A stretch of 64,000 nucleotides of DNA from Flavobacteriales bacterium (lineage in GTDB: Bacteria > Bacteroidota > Bacteroidia > Flavobacteriales_C > GCA-002722245). Within the stretch, counting starts at the first letter, position 1. Every line of letters starts with the position of its first letter. Positions 8,393 to 16,927 of the stretch are shown one piece after another. The position numbers were made by a program, and so were the translations under genes. The stretch covers positions 1 to 64,000 of the forward strand of contig PBLA01000030.1 of NCBI GenBank assembly GCA_002722245.1, in the 5' to 3' direction. The notes under the pieces were generated by a model. That model had not been told where the DNA came from. It ran no database searches and saw only the letters and a program-made list of their open reading frames with translations.

Positions 8393-10207
8393 TTGGGGAA
8401 TCAGGATGAAATACAAAAAAATCATTTAGATCGTGCATTAGAGAAGATTCGCTTATTAGAGGTGTTAATGCAGTCCAAAGACGATGAAATTATTGCATTG
8501 AAGCATAGACTTAATGAGCAACTCGCAGATAAAGATGTGGTTTCTATCATGCTTTCTACAATTCTTGCTGAAATTGACGTAAAAGAAAATAGCGGAGTTG
8601 AGATAGAAGGAGATTTAAGTAAGATTCAACGATTACAATCCCTTATTTTAAATTTAAAAAGTAAAAAGAATCAGGCAGAGTTTGAAGCTGAAGTAAAGTC
8701 AAATTTTTTGGCAAATATGAGTCATGAGATTCGTACACCAATGAATGGAATAATGGGTTTAACAAAGCTATTATTAAACACAACGTTAGATCAACAGCAG
8801 GAGGAGTATTTAAAATCTATTGAATCGAGTTCAGATACTTTACTTGTTATAATTAACGACATTCTCGATATTTCAAAAATTGAGGCGGGTAAATTGAACT
8901 TAGAACATGAAGATGTTGATTTGATTAATGTGCTTCATTCGGTATTGGGGTTTTTTGAAGGTAAAGCAAGGGAAAAAGGAATAGAGATTATTGCGAATTT
9001 TCATGAAGCAAATCTTCCAGAGATTATTGTGGGAGATGCGGTTAGGTTAAATCAAATTTTATATAATTTGATTGGTAATGCAATAAAATTCACGGATAAG
9101 GGGAGTGTCTCCTTGAGTGTTAAAGCGACTAGTATAAACGAAAATGATGTGAGGCTCCGATTTATGATTTCTGATACGGGAATAGGAATAAGTGAGGAGC
9201 AACAAAAGAAGTTATTTAATGCTTTTAGTCAAGCGAAATCAAGTACGGCGAGGCAATTTGGAGGAACTGGTTTGGGACTTTCAATTGTAAAAAAATTAGT
9301 TGAGGCGCAAGGTGGTATTATTGAAGTGGAAAGTGAACCAGAAAAAGGCGCTTCATTTCAATTTGAATTGAGTTATCCTCACAAGAAACGTGAAGCTTCT
9401 GATGTAACTAAATATCAACAAATAGCGGCTAAGAATTTAGAAGGAGTCACAGTTCTCTTAGTGGAAGATAATATTGTTAATCAGGTCGTTGCTAGGGATT
9501 TATTGGCAGTAATCGGCGTAAAAACAGATGTTGCTAACAATGGTGAAGAGTGTTTAAATGTTATTGACGACGATCGTCATCAAATCATATTAATGGATAT
9601 GCATATGCCTGTCATGAATGGTTACGAAGCTATTATGAGATTGAGAGAAGATAATATAAAACTCCCAATAGTTGCACTAACTGCTCATGTAACAGAACAA
9701 GAGATAGAAGGTTTTATGACGGCTGGAGCTAACGGCTATTTATCCAAGCCGTATACGCCTCAGGATTTATATAGAACAATTGCCGACTTATTGCAACCAT
9801 CAGAGGTCATTAGTAGTCCAAAGACAAGATTTGGGTTGAATGATCAAGGTGGTAAGACCGTATTGAAAATGTGGAATAGAGATCACATGATGAATTATTT
9901 GGGAGGAAATGAAAAGATGTTGGTGAAGGTTTTAAATCAGATGGCTGTTGAGTTTCCTAAAAGCATTAAGGTGTTGAATGACGTTGTAAACGGTGGTCAT
10001 GTAAAAAAAATAAGCGCTGTTTGTCATAAAATTAAACCCAATATCAAAATGTTAGGTAATCAAGCAGTATATAAAGATGTGGTTGAATTAGAGCATGCTC
10101 TGAAAAAAAATAAAGATTCAAATGAGCTTAGAGGGCAGGTGAGTAGATTGATGAAAAACCTTCGAGAGTTGTTGGCGGAAATAAGCCAATGGCTCTCTTT
10201 TGAATAG
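8393..10207 (+). CDS. Soluble hybrid histidine kinase (HisKA-HATPase-REC-HPt)
   Basis: Residues 1-100 are predicted coiled coil with no membrane helix. The H-box [15 protein letters not shown] puts the phospho-His at residue 111. The ATPase N-box ([17 protein letters not shown]), DTGIGI and [10 protein letters not shown] are intact. A receiver domain starts at [10 protein letters not shown] with the acceptor Asp in [12 protein letters not shown] and the conserved Lys in LSKPY. The C-terminal 100 residues form an HPt domain with His in [14 protein letters not shown]. All parts for a His-Asp-His relay are therefore present in one cytosolic protein, without a visible input domain. The frame opens with TTG 8393; the first ATG is 8468, which would trim the coiled coil. 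No response regulator lies nearby, so the output partner is encoded elsewhere. Confidence 0.9.
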   Translation: MGNQDEIQKNHLDRALEKIRLLEVLMQSKDDEIIALKHRLNEQLADKDVVSIMLSTILAEIDVKENSGVEIEGDLSKIQRLQSLILNLKSKKNQAEFEAEVKSNFLANMSHEIRTPMNGIMGLTKLLLNTTLDQQQEEYLKSIESSSDTLLVIINDILDISKIEAGKLNLEHEDVDLINVLHSVLGFFEGKAREKGIEIIANFHEANLPEIIVGDAVRLNQILYNLIGNAIKFTDKGSVSLSVKATSINENDVRLRFMISDTGIGISEEQQKKLFNAFSQAKSSTARQFGGTGLGLSIVKKLVEAQGGIIEVESEPEKGASFQFELSYPHKKREASDVTKYQQIAAKNLEGVTVLLVEDNIVNQVVARDLLAVIGVKTDVANNGEECLNVIDDDRHQIILMDMHMPVMNGYEAIMRLREDNIKLPIVALTAHVTEQEIEGFMTAGANGYLSKPYTPQDLYRTIADLLQPSEVISSPKTRFGLNDQGGKTVLKMWNRDHMMNYLGGNEKMLVKVLNQMAVEFPKSIKVLNDVVNGGHVKKISAVCHKIKPNIKMLGNQAVYKDVVELEHALKKNKDSNELRGQVSRLMKNLRELLAEISQWLSFE

Positions 10208-10282
10208 TTAGAGGATATGTTTTTTGAATATACTTCTTTCTTTTTAAAGTGATTTGAAAGTGGAGCATATCATTTAGTGTGT

Positions 10283-12682
10283 TTAAAACGTTCTATCGTT
10301 TGGTGATACCCTGCGGAATTTCTTCTTCGGATTATAAGTGGTTTGTCCAAAATTATAATTAAATCCTATCCAAAGGAGCTGCGATTCATAACGGTATCGA
10401 ACATCACGTAACCATCCATCTGTATTTACATCTATGGCAAACCATCGTGTTCTGAATAGATCGGTTAGTCTAATTGTAAACACTCCTTTGTTTTTCAAGA
10501 TTTTATATTTTAAAGAGATATCAGAGCCTCCTCTTGGTAATACGATACCCACCACTGCTACTCTTCTTGAATTAAAGTCACCCGTCCATGTAACAGTTGT
10601 TTTTTTGTTTGGGGTATATTGAAGATTAGCTTTAAGGTCGAATCCAAAATAAGAGACTGCATAACCCTCTCGGAAATTTTCGCCATCAACCCAGGTGTGA
10701 TAAAAGGTTGATGAACCACTTGCACTGAATTTTTTATTTAGGGTATACCGATTGAATAATTCTAATCCTAGTGTTTGATGATAATTAAAATTAATCCAAA
10801 GTACTGTTGAAATCCCCGCGGAATCCGTGAAGCTCAATCGCCCTAATCGATCGTCACGAAATTGATAAAAAAGAGTTGAGTTAAATACATTTTTTTCTGT
10901 GATATTGAGGTATGAAATTTCACTCATATGGCTTTTCTCGGGAACAATATCTGCATTTCCAATTTGAAGATTATACGGGTCGGAATAACTTGGAATAGGA
11001 TTTAATTGCTTTCCACGAGGTCGTTTAATTCGCTTACTATAGCTTATGGTTAGCGTTTTTTTGTCAGAGAAATTTCGAACAAAGCTAAAACTTGGAAAGA
11101 AGTTAAAAAATGATTTGTTGTAATTATTACTGTCCGTTTCAGAAACAATATTTGAGTACTCTCCTCTAATCCCTGTAGACAATGCTTTCTTTTTGTTCCC
11201 CCAATTAAATAAACCATATCCGGCGTAAACATCTTCACCATAATTGAGGTTATTGCTAAAATTAGCGTCTTCAATATATTCTACTAGAGATGGGTCAAAT
11301 TCAAAAAATGTAAAATCCTCACGGAATATTCTGTTTGCAGATTTTAATCCTGTTTCAAGTTTGGAAAATCGTCCAAGTAAAGTATCGTTTCTAGCTTCTT
11401 TAATTTTGTATGTGAAATCTAATTGATTGATAAATGCCTGAGCCCCAAACAATTTATTTTCTCTCTGTTGTGTATAGGTTTCTGAAAAATAACCGTATTG
11501 AGGATAGTTTACAGTGTTTAATCGAGAGAGAAGACTAAGCGTTTTTCCTTTTTTAAAGTTTGATACAGCATTCATTTGCAGTCCTTGGCTAAATCGAAAT
11601 CCATTATTGATTGAGTATCGACTGTTTTTTTCTTGGAATTGATTGTTATAGTTCCAAAAGAATTCAGAAGAATCAGACCTCACTTTATTCATATAATTAA
11701 AGGTGGCGTCAAGCAATATTTTTGTTGATTTGTTTGGGGTGTAACTGAATTTCATATTTCCATTATGGCTTGGTTGACGACGAACACCTAATCGCTCATT
11801 GTCAAATACAACAAAACTGTCAGGTAATGAAAAATAGCCATCACTTGTTCGGGTATACCAATATGTTCCATCTACATAACTGTAGGATGTATTTAAACTG
11901 ATTTTTTTTCTGGTTAAACTTAGGCCGAGTCGCGCGTTTATTTTATCGCGATCACTGTATGAGATGTTCACTCCTCCTTTAAATCCTTTTTTCTTTTCTT
12001 TTTTAAGAACAATATTTATTATTCCGCCAATTCCTTCAGGGTCATATTTAGCAGAAGGGACGGTAATTACCTCAATTGTTTCCACTGAGTTTGCAGGAAG
12101 CTGATTGATTACAGTGCTAATGTCACTTTCTGTTAATCCTGCTGGAATACCATCAATGAGGATTCTTATGTTGCTATTTCCTCTTAAACTTATGTTTCCG
12201 TTGTCGTCCACGTCTACTGATGGCAGAGTGTTTAATACATCAACTGCAGTTCCCCCTGCGTCAGCTCCCGTTGCATGTACATCAAAGGTTTTTTTTGCAG
12301 GCTCAATTTTAACTGCAGTTCTTTTTAAAGAGATGGTTACATCCTCTGTTTGAATACTCGTTTGAACAAGTTCTATGTCTTCAAAATGCTGCGTTGGTTT
12401 GTTCGGGGATAATTCAAATTGGTCCGTTTTATAATGCTCGTGCGTCACAGATTGAATCAATAAATAATATTTCCCATATTTTAATTGGTTCAATTGAAAT
12501 TTTCCATCCTCACCAGAGAATGTTCCATTCACAGCAGAATCATTAGCTGTGCTTAAAACTATGTTGCAAAATGAGATGGGTAATTGACTGTTTTTGTCAA
12601 TCAAACGTCCGGTTACTGATCCATATTGGGCAAAACTTGAAAAGAAGGTTAGTGAGATCACTAACACAATAATCAATCGCAT
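10283..12682 (-). CDS. TonB-dependent receptor with carboxypeptidase-like N-domain
   Basis: A 799-residue outer-membrane protein with a signal peptide (MRLIIVLVISLTFFSSFAQ). A carboxypeptidase-D-like regulatory domain covers about 20-105 (GSVTGRLIDKNSQLPISFCNIVL), a plug domain about 130-230 (VLNTLPSVDVDDNGNISLRG, IEVITVPSAKYDPEGIGGIINI), and the rest is beta-barrel of the outer-membrane-beta-barrel type 3 family. The substrate is unknown; there is no SusD partner, which argues against a classical glycan-uptake pair. The start codon overlaps the stop of the upstream barrel gene by one base (TAATG), so the two are translationally coupled and probably cooperate. Confidence 0.9.
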   Translation of the reverse strand: MRLIIVLVISLTFFSSFAQYGSVTGRLIDKNSQLPISFCNIVLSTANDSAVNGTFSGEDGKFQLNQLKYGKYYLLIQSVTHEHYKTDQFELSPNKPTQHFEDIELVQTSIQTEDVTISLKRTAVKIEPAKKTFDVHATGADAGGTAVDVLNTLPSVDVDDNGNISLRGNSNIRILIDGIPAGLTESDISTVINQLPANSVETIEVITVPSAKYDPEGIGGIINIVLKKEKKKGFKGGVNISYSDRDKINARLGLSLTRKKISLNTSYSYVDGTYWYTRTSDGYFSLPDSFVVFDNERLGVRRQPSHNGNMKFSYTPNKSTKILLDATFNYMNKVRSDSSEFFWNYNNQFQEKNSRYSINNGFRFSQGLQMNAVSNFKKGKTLSLLSRLNTVNYPQYGYFSETYTQQRENKLFGAQAFINQLDFTYKIKEARNDTLLGRFSKLETGLKSANRIFREDFTFFEFDPSLVEYIEDANFSNNLNYGEDVYAGYGLFNWGNKKKALSTGIRGEYSNIVSETDSNNYNKSFFNFFPSFSFVRNFSDKKTLTISYSKRIKRPRGKQLNPIPSYSDPYNLQIGNADIVPEKSHMSEISYLNITEKNVFNSTLFYQFRDDRLGRLSFTDSAGISTVLWINFNYHQTLGLELFNRYTLNKKFSASGSSTFYHTWVDGENFREGYAVSYFGFDLKANLQYTPNKKTTVTWTGDFNSRRVAVVGIVLPRGGSDISLKYKILKNKGVFTIRLTDLFRTRWFAIDVNTDGWLRDVRYRYESQLLWIGFNYNFGQTTYNPKKKFRRVSPNDRTF

Positions 12683-13386
12683 TATTTTGATTTTTCGGAA
12701 CGGAGCCTTATACCTATCCGTAAAGAGATCATATAATTTGGATTAACGAGATCCTCTGTTCTAAATGTAATGGAATGTTGGACTGAAGGTTCAAAGTAGA
12801 GTTTATATTGATGTGAAAGCGCAATATCTCCGCCAAGTCCGAGTTCAAGATGCAAATCTTGAAATTTAAAATTAGAAAATTGCGTAATATACTCATCATC
12901 AATTAAAATAAATTCACCCGGAGTCTCATCGGATTCTTTACTGTAAAATTCGGTTCGAATCATTTTTGAAGCAACCGAGAACATAGGAATAAGTTTAACA
13001 ATGTAATACGATTTACTTTCTAGCTTTGAGGCATTGGAATAAAACTCAAGTCCAAGAGGAAAACTAAGATAATTCATTTCTGATTCCACAAAACAGCGTT
13101 GGTTGGGATCATCACAGATGGAGTGCTTTTTTCTGCCATTGTCTAAGTACATACTCAGGTAGTTTACCCCGCCCTTGATGTTAAGCATTTCTGTTAGCGA
13201 AGTACCATAATCTATACCACCAGAAAAATAGGGGCGATTTTGCACATCTTTATATTTGTAATTTGACAATGCAGATACTTGACTATATGCCGAAAGACTG
13301 TAGTATTGAAATCGCTGACCAAAAGAGCCAAAACTGATAAAAAAAGCCAGTATTATTGAGGCTTTGGTTTTTATTGAGACGTTCAT
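12682..13386 (-). CDS. Outer-membrane beta-barrel-like protein coupled to TonB receptor
   Basis: The ATG at 13386 starts a typical signal peptide (MNVSIKTKASIILAFFISFGSFGQ); a further 20 upstream residues in frame contain no signal-like feature and are left out. The 234-residue product is rich in Tyr, Ser and amphipathic strands (IDYGTSLTEMLNIKGGVNYLSMYL; EPSVQHSITFRTE) and ends in SLRIGIRLRSEKSK, as porin-family barrels do. It lies immediately before the TonB-dependent receptor with a one-base overlap. The pair is divergent, over 111 bases, from the pseudokinase-PrsW unit. It may be an accessory barrel for the receptor; the substrate is unknown. Confidence 0.65.
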   Translation of the reverse strand: MNVSIKTKASIILAFFISFGSFGQRFQYYSLSAYSQVSALSNYKYKDVQNRPYFSGGIDYGTSLTEMLNIKGGVNYLSMYLDNGRKKHSICDDPNQRCFVESEMNYLSFPLGLEFYSNASKLESKSYYIVKLIPMFSVASKMIRTEFYSKESDETPGEFILIDDEYITQFSNFKFQDLHLELGLGGDIALSHQYKLYFEPSVQHSITFRTEDLVNPNYMISLRIGIRLRSEKSK

Positions 13387-13497
13387 TCTTGAAAGATAAG
13401 GATAGTTTCTTGAATGGTTAAATAACCAGATTCCAAAAAAATTCAAAAATCACTGTTAATTTCTTCAAAGTTTAGTGTATAACAGCATGAAATATTA

Positions 13498-14493
13498 ATG
13501 CTTTATGACTACTTTAAAGTCATGTTTAAAAACTTTATTTCATATAGAATTCTAGTAATTTTTGGATTAAGTTTTTTTTGTGCTTTTGGGATAAAATGTA
13601 CAGGAGTAATGAGGGATTTTTTTTTCAGTTGGATGTATGGCTTTCTGTATTGCGTTTTATTAATGGAGTTGGGAAGAGTGTTAGTCAATAAAATAGTTTC
13701 AAGAGCTCACGTGTACTTTTCAATTTTCCTTTTTTTATTTACAGTTTTAAGCGGTTTGTTTACGTATTCGATTAGTCAATGGCTAAGAAATCAGATTACT
13801 GATCCTAAACTATTTTGGCTATTTGCGGGAGGAGTAATTTTAATTACTGTTACCGTTAATGGTATTTATTTTTTGGTCAAAATAAATGCCAAAGAACGTC
13901 TGGTTTTAATGGATCAAAAATATGTTTATTTACAACATACCTTCAATGCGCTAAAATCACAAAATGTGATTGAATTCTTGAAGAATTCACTAAATCAAAC
14001 AGAGGAATTAATAAAACAAAAGCCACGATTAGCAGTGCAGCAAATAGAGAAGCTAACTGCTATATTGCGTTATTTGTTGCAGAGTAGAGATGAAAAGTTT
14101 GTGCAATTAGGTGCTGAAATTAGAAATGTAAAAGCTTATTGTGAACTTACTGAAATTCAATTAAATAAGACGGTTTCATTAACTGTTAATATATCTGAGC
14201 AATTCTACACCACTCAAATACCTCCTCTTGTATTTCAAATGGTTTTGGATCAACAATTTAAACTATTTGCGAGAAAAGATCAGTCGGTTTTATCAATTGA
14301 AGTTTATGTTGAAAATGCAAAATTTGTTGTGGTAAAAACCTCTTTGCCTTTGGAAGAGGAGAATCGATTTAAAAATGATCGTTTTATTAATAACCTTAAA
14401 CAGAGATATCAGTTATACAATAAGGCATCAGGAGTTTCAGAGTTAAGTACAACCTCCGAATATTTTGTTAAATTTCCATTAGTAGCAGGGTAG
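13498..14493 (+). CDS. Membrane-bound degenerate LytS-type histidine kinase (pseudokinase)
   Basis: A 331-residue protein with four hydrophobic helices (about 15-32, 41-57, 72-92, 107-127), then a region that follows the His_kinase (LytS/YehU-type) pattern over its length: RLAVQQIEKLTAILRYLLQ, EIRNVKAYCELTEIQLN, QIPPLVFQMVLD. Every catalytic position I can align is lost. The usual NPHFLFNSLN reads VIEFLKNSLN, with Glu 159 in place of the phospho-His. The usual ENAIKH reads DQQFKL, with Gln 252 in place of the Mg-binding Asn, and the GxGL glycine box is absent (FKNDRFINNLKQRYQL). It has no LytTR regulator beside it. One base separates it from the PrsW-like gene, so both are in one operon. I infer a non-enzymatic sensor or scaffold for the protease. 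Confidence 0.75.
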   Translation: MLYDYFKVMFKNFISYRILVIFGLSFFCAFGIKCTGVMRDFFFSWMYGFLYCVLLMELGRVLVNKIVSRAHVYFSIFLFLFTVLSGLFTYSISQWLRNQITDPKLFWLFAGGVILITVTVNGIYFLVKINAKERLVLMDQKYVYLQHTFNALKSQNVIEFLKNSLNQTEELIKQKPRLAVQQIEKLTAILRYLLQSRDEKFVQLGAEIRNVKAYCELTEIQLNKTVSLTVNISEQFYTTQIPPLVFQMVLDQQFKLFARKDQSVLSIEVYVENAKFVVVKTSLPLEEENRFKNDRFINNLKQRYQLYNKASGVSELSTTSEYFVKFPLVAG

Positions 14494-14494
14494 T

Positions 14495-16501
14495 TTGAAA
14501 AAGTTTATAACATATGTTTTTCCCGTTACGGCTGTTTTAGTGGCCGTAGTGAATATTTTCTTTTCAAATCCTCAATATCCCTCTTTGGAGAAAGAATTAG
14601 AGGAATATAAGCTATTAGGTGATATTCAAAAACAAAACATAATTTATTGGAAGTTGATTCATGCCGATAGTTCTCATGTGGCGAATCATTTTAATTTTAT
14701 TTCCACTTATTTTCAGTTACCTATTGCTAATAATGGAATGGGGAGAGGCGAATTTTTAGAATACAATACTGTTGTAGATTACTATCGTCATTTTTTGGGT
14801 AGTTCAAAAAGTGAGGTCTCCGACATTGGAAAGTTTGGCAGAGGAATGTGCTTTTATCACACCGGTTACATTGAGGAGGCGCTTACGAGTTTTGTGAATA
14901 TTTACAACCAAAAGATGCCTTATCTCAATTATATATATGGTCATTATTTTGGCTACAATAATTATGAAAAGTCGGTGGAGTACCTTAAAAAAGAAATTGA
15001 ATCAAATCCGTCAAATGTTTTAGCACGAAAACATCTTGCTTTGAAATATATGAACCACGAAAAACCTGTGGTGTTGAATGAGATGCTTAAAGACTCTTTA
15101 TCTTTTGTTCATGTTTCAAATAAAGTAAAACGATATACTTATTTTGAATTAAGAGACCTTAAAAACTACACAAAAGCAATTTTTGGTCGATTTTTTAGCG
15201 GTGTAAATGCGTTTGGATTTACTGGTGCGCTACTAATTTTAATTATATGGTTTTGTTATTTGCTCTTTATTCATAAATACTTAATTAAACGATGGAGGTT
15301 GGCATTGGTGGTGCTTATTTTAGGAATGTGTTTTGCTTTTGTGACTTCTCTCATTACTGACTTTAATTCGTATGTTTTAGGATTTAAATTGAAGGATAGA
15401 TTTTTTAGTGATTTTGTTTATTGTGTTGTAGGAATAGGGGCTATTGAAGAGCTTGTTAAAATTCTCCCATTACTCTTAGTAATGGTATTCAGCAGGAAAT
15501 TAAAAGAGCCGATTGATTTTGTTGTTTTCGCATCCATATCGGCACTCGGTTTTGCATTTATTGAAAACCTAATATATTTTGACGAAAGCAGTTTAAATAC
15601 TATACAAGGTCGCTCCCTATCTTCAACTGTTACACATATGTTTAACAGTTCTCTTGTCGCATACGGTATAGCCATTGGGAAATTTGCTAAAAAGAAGAAT
15701 TGGGGCTGGTATTTTTTACTTTTTTACGGTCTGTCTGCGATCTGCCATGGCTTTTATGATTTCTGGCTAATAAACAGTATTGCGCGATCTTTTAGTTTTA
15801 TTACGTTTATTTGGCTACTGGCAAGTATGGTGCTTTGGGTGTCAGTATTAAATAATTGTCTCAATAATAGTTACAACAAAAAAATTATTTGGACATATAA
15901 TCCTGATCGGTTAAACAGTTATTTATTGTTTGGACTCTCTGCTATTTTCCTTTTTGAATATTGTTTAATGGGTTGGAGATTTAATGCAGAAGTTGCGAAT
16001 GCAGAACTCCAAAAAGATTTGTCTTCCGGGTTTTTCTTGTTACTGTTTTTAACCACAAAATTGAGTCGGTTTGATGTGATTCCTAATTATTGGGCCCCAC
16101 TTAGGTTGTGGGATTGGAATACATTGTTCAGTGTGCCTCGAGTAGAGGCTCAATCGTTTAATCTTGACCAAATTATTGGTTCAGAGGTGATCATTGAAAA
16201 TTATGGAGAATATGGTGTTTTAGCCAAACATTTACCCATAAAAGGGGAGGTGGTTAAACGAGAATTACTTTCCTGGGAAAAGGATTGGTACTTGATTAAA
16301 TTAAATGAGCCATTAAATATCGCCTGGAAAAAACAATATTTTATTTGGTTAAAAACAAAGGATCCAAATGAAATCTTTTTAAGCAGAGATCAACAGCCTG
16401 TTCAAGTAAGGCTCGTGAATAAAATTGATGATTTGGCGAAGGAAAGAAAACGCAAGCGAGATTTCTTGTTTGTTGATTTAGCCTTGGTTTCTAATCAATA
16501 A
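14495..16501 (+). CDS. TPR-PrsW family intramembrane protease
   Basis: The 668-residue product starts at TTG 14495 (MKKFITYVFPV), one base after the stop of the pseudokinase gene. It has an N-terminal membrane anchor, a TPR-like helical region (about 30-230), a multi-helix membrane core (about 240-520) and a soluble C-terminal tail (about 540-668). The core shows all PrsW/Abi-superfamily motifs: GAIEELVKILP (Glu 318, Glu 319), ALGFAFIENLIYF (Glu 357), THMFNSSLVAYGIAIGK (His 381) and CHGFYDFWL (His 418, Asp 422). PrsW cleaves the anti-sigma factor RsiW in Bacillus; the substrate here is unknown and no anti-sigma gene is visible. The large TPR and tail domains are beyond the usual PrsW length. 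Confidence 0.85.
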   Translation: MKKFITYVFPVTAVLVAVVNIFFSNPQYPSLEKELEEYKLLGDIQKQNIIYWKLIHADSSHVANHFNFISTYFQLPIANNGMGRGEFLEYNTVVDYYRHFLGSSKSEVSDIGKFGRGMCFYHTGYIEEALTSFVNIYNQKMPYLNYIYGHYFGYNNYEKSVEYLKKEIESNPSNVLARKHLALKYMNHEKPVVLNEMLKDSLSFVHVSNKVKRYTYFELRDLKNYTKAIFGRFFSGVNAFGFTGALLILIIWFCYLLFIHKYLIKRWRLALVVLILGMCFAFVTSLITDFNSYVLGFKLKDRFFSDFVYCVVGIGAIEELVKILPLLLVMVFSRKLKEPIDFVVFASISALGFAFIENLIYFDESSLNTIQGRSLSSTVTHMFNSSLVAYGIAIGKFAKKKNWGWYFLLFYGLSAICHGFYDFWLINSIARSFSFITFIWLLASMVLWVSVLNNCLNNSYNKKIIWTYNPDRLNSYLLFGLSAIFLFEYCLMGWRFNAEVANAELQKDLSSGFFLLLFLTTKLSRFDVIPNYWAPLRLWDWNTLFSVPRVEAQSFNLDQIIGSEVIIENYGEYGVLAKHLPIKGEVVKRELLSWEKDWYLIKLNEPLNIAWKKQYFIWLKTKDPNEIFLSRDQQPVQVRLVNKIDDLAKERKRKRDFLFVDLALVSNQ

Positions 16502-16508
16502 TTCACCC

Positions 16509-16544
16509 CTTGTTTGTTTGGTTTTTTTAAAACCACTTGACAAG
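16509..16544 (+). terminator. Candidate terminator after the PrsW gene
   Basis: GGTTTT (16520-16525) pairs with AAAACC (16529-16534) around a three-T loop, and CTTGT (16509-16513) can pair with ACAAG (16540-16544) outside it. A clear T tract does not follow, so the call is weak; its right arm overlaps the -33 box of the next gene. Confidence 0.3.
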
Positions 16545-16567
16545 TTACCCTTTCTCTATTATTTTTG
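16537..16567 (+). promoter_or_regulatory. Promoter of the small orphan gene
   Basis: TTG (16537-16539) and TATTTTTG (16560-16567) are separated by 20 bases, which fits the Bacteroidota -33/-7 architecture well. The start codon at 16584 follows with a leader of about 12 bases. This is one of the best promoters in the window. Confidence 0.6.
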
Positions 16568-16583
16568 GTGAAATTCTTTTTCG

Positions 16584-16793
16584 ATGATTATTTCAAGCAC
16601 TACAGAATATCTCCAAATCCTTGATGAAATAGCTGAATATATAGAAAAAGATGATTTAACTGTTCAAGAGTTACGTGAGCTTAACTTAAAGAAATTAGCG
16701 GTTAAAAAATATGAAATGCAAGAGGTGAGAAAATATCCTGCTACCCTCTCTCTAATTGATGATTTTAGAAAAAATAAATTTTTCTTGAATTAA
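16584..16793 (+). CDS. Small protein resembling the N-terminal part of HigA-type antitoxins
   Basis: A 69-residue product without signal peptide. The pattern EYLQILDEIAEYI, LTVQELRELNLKKLAVKKYE and YPATLSLIDDFRK resembles the N-terminal helical segment seen in HigA-like antitoxins (an EY..L..I start, a stretch of Glu/Leu helix, then YE..YP), but the helix-turn-helix domain that should follow is missing. No toxin gene lies next to it. It has a well-placed promoter (16537-16567), which supports that it is expressed. The resemblance is by eye only; it could equally be an unrelated small helical protein. Confidence 0.55.
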   Translation: MIISSTTEYLQILDEIAEYIEKDDLTVQELRELNLKKLAVKKYEMQEVRKYPATLSLIDDFRKNKFFLN

Positions 16794-16927
16794 GCATTTT
16801 ACGCACATGCTTAAACAAAAGCTCATGTAACCTTTACAAGCTTTCCACATTAAAAGTATAACAACTATTTGTGTTTGTTTTACCGAGCATAGGTACTTTT
16901 CCGTTAATTTGATTAAACTCTAATCAA

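Noticed and set aside
13498-14493. Active two-component sensor kinase
   Set aside because: The phospho-accepting His, the N-box Asn and the glycine box are all replaced, so kinase activity is not supported even though the fold pattern is clear.
16584-16793. Toxin-antitoxin pair
   Set aside because: Only a HigA-like N-terminal pattern is seen; no HTH domain and no toxin gene stands on either side.
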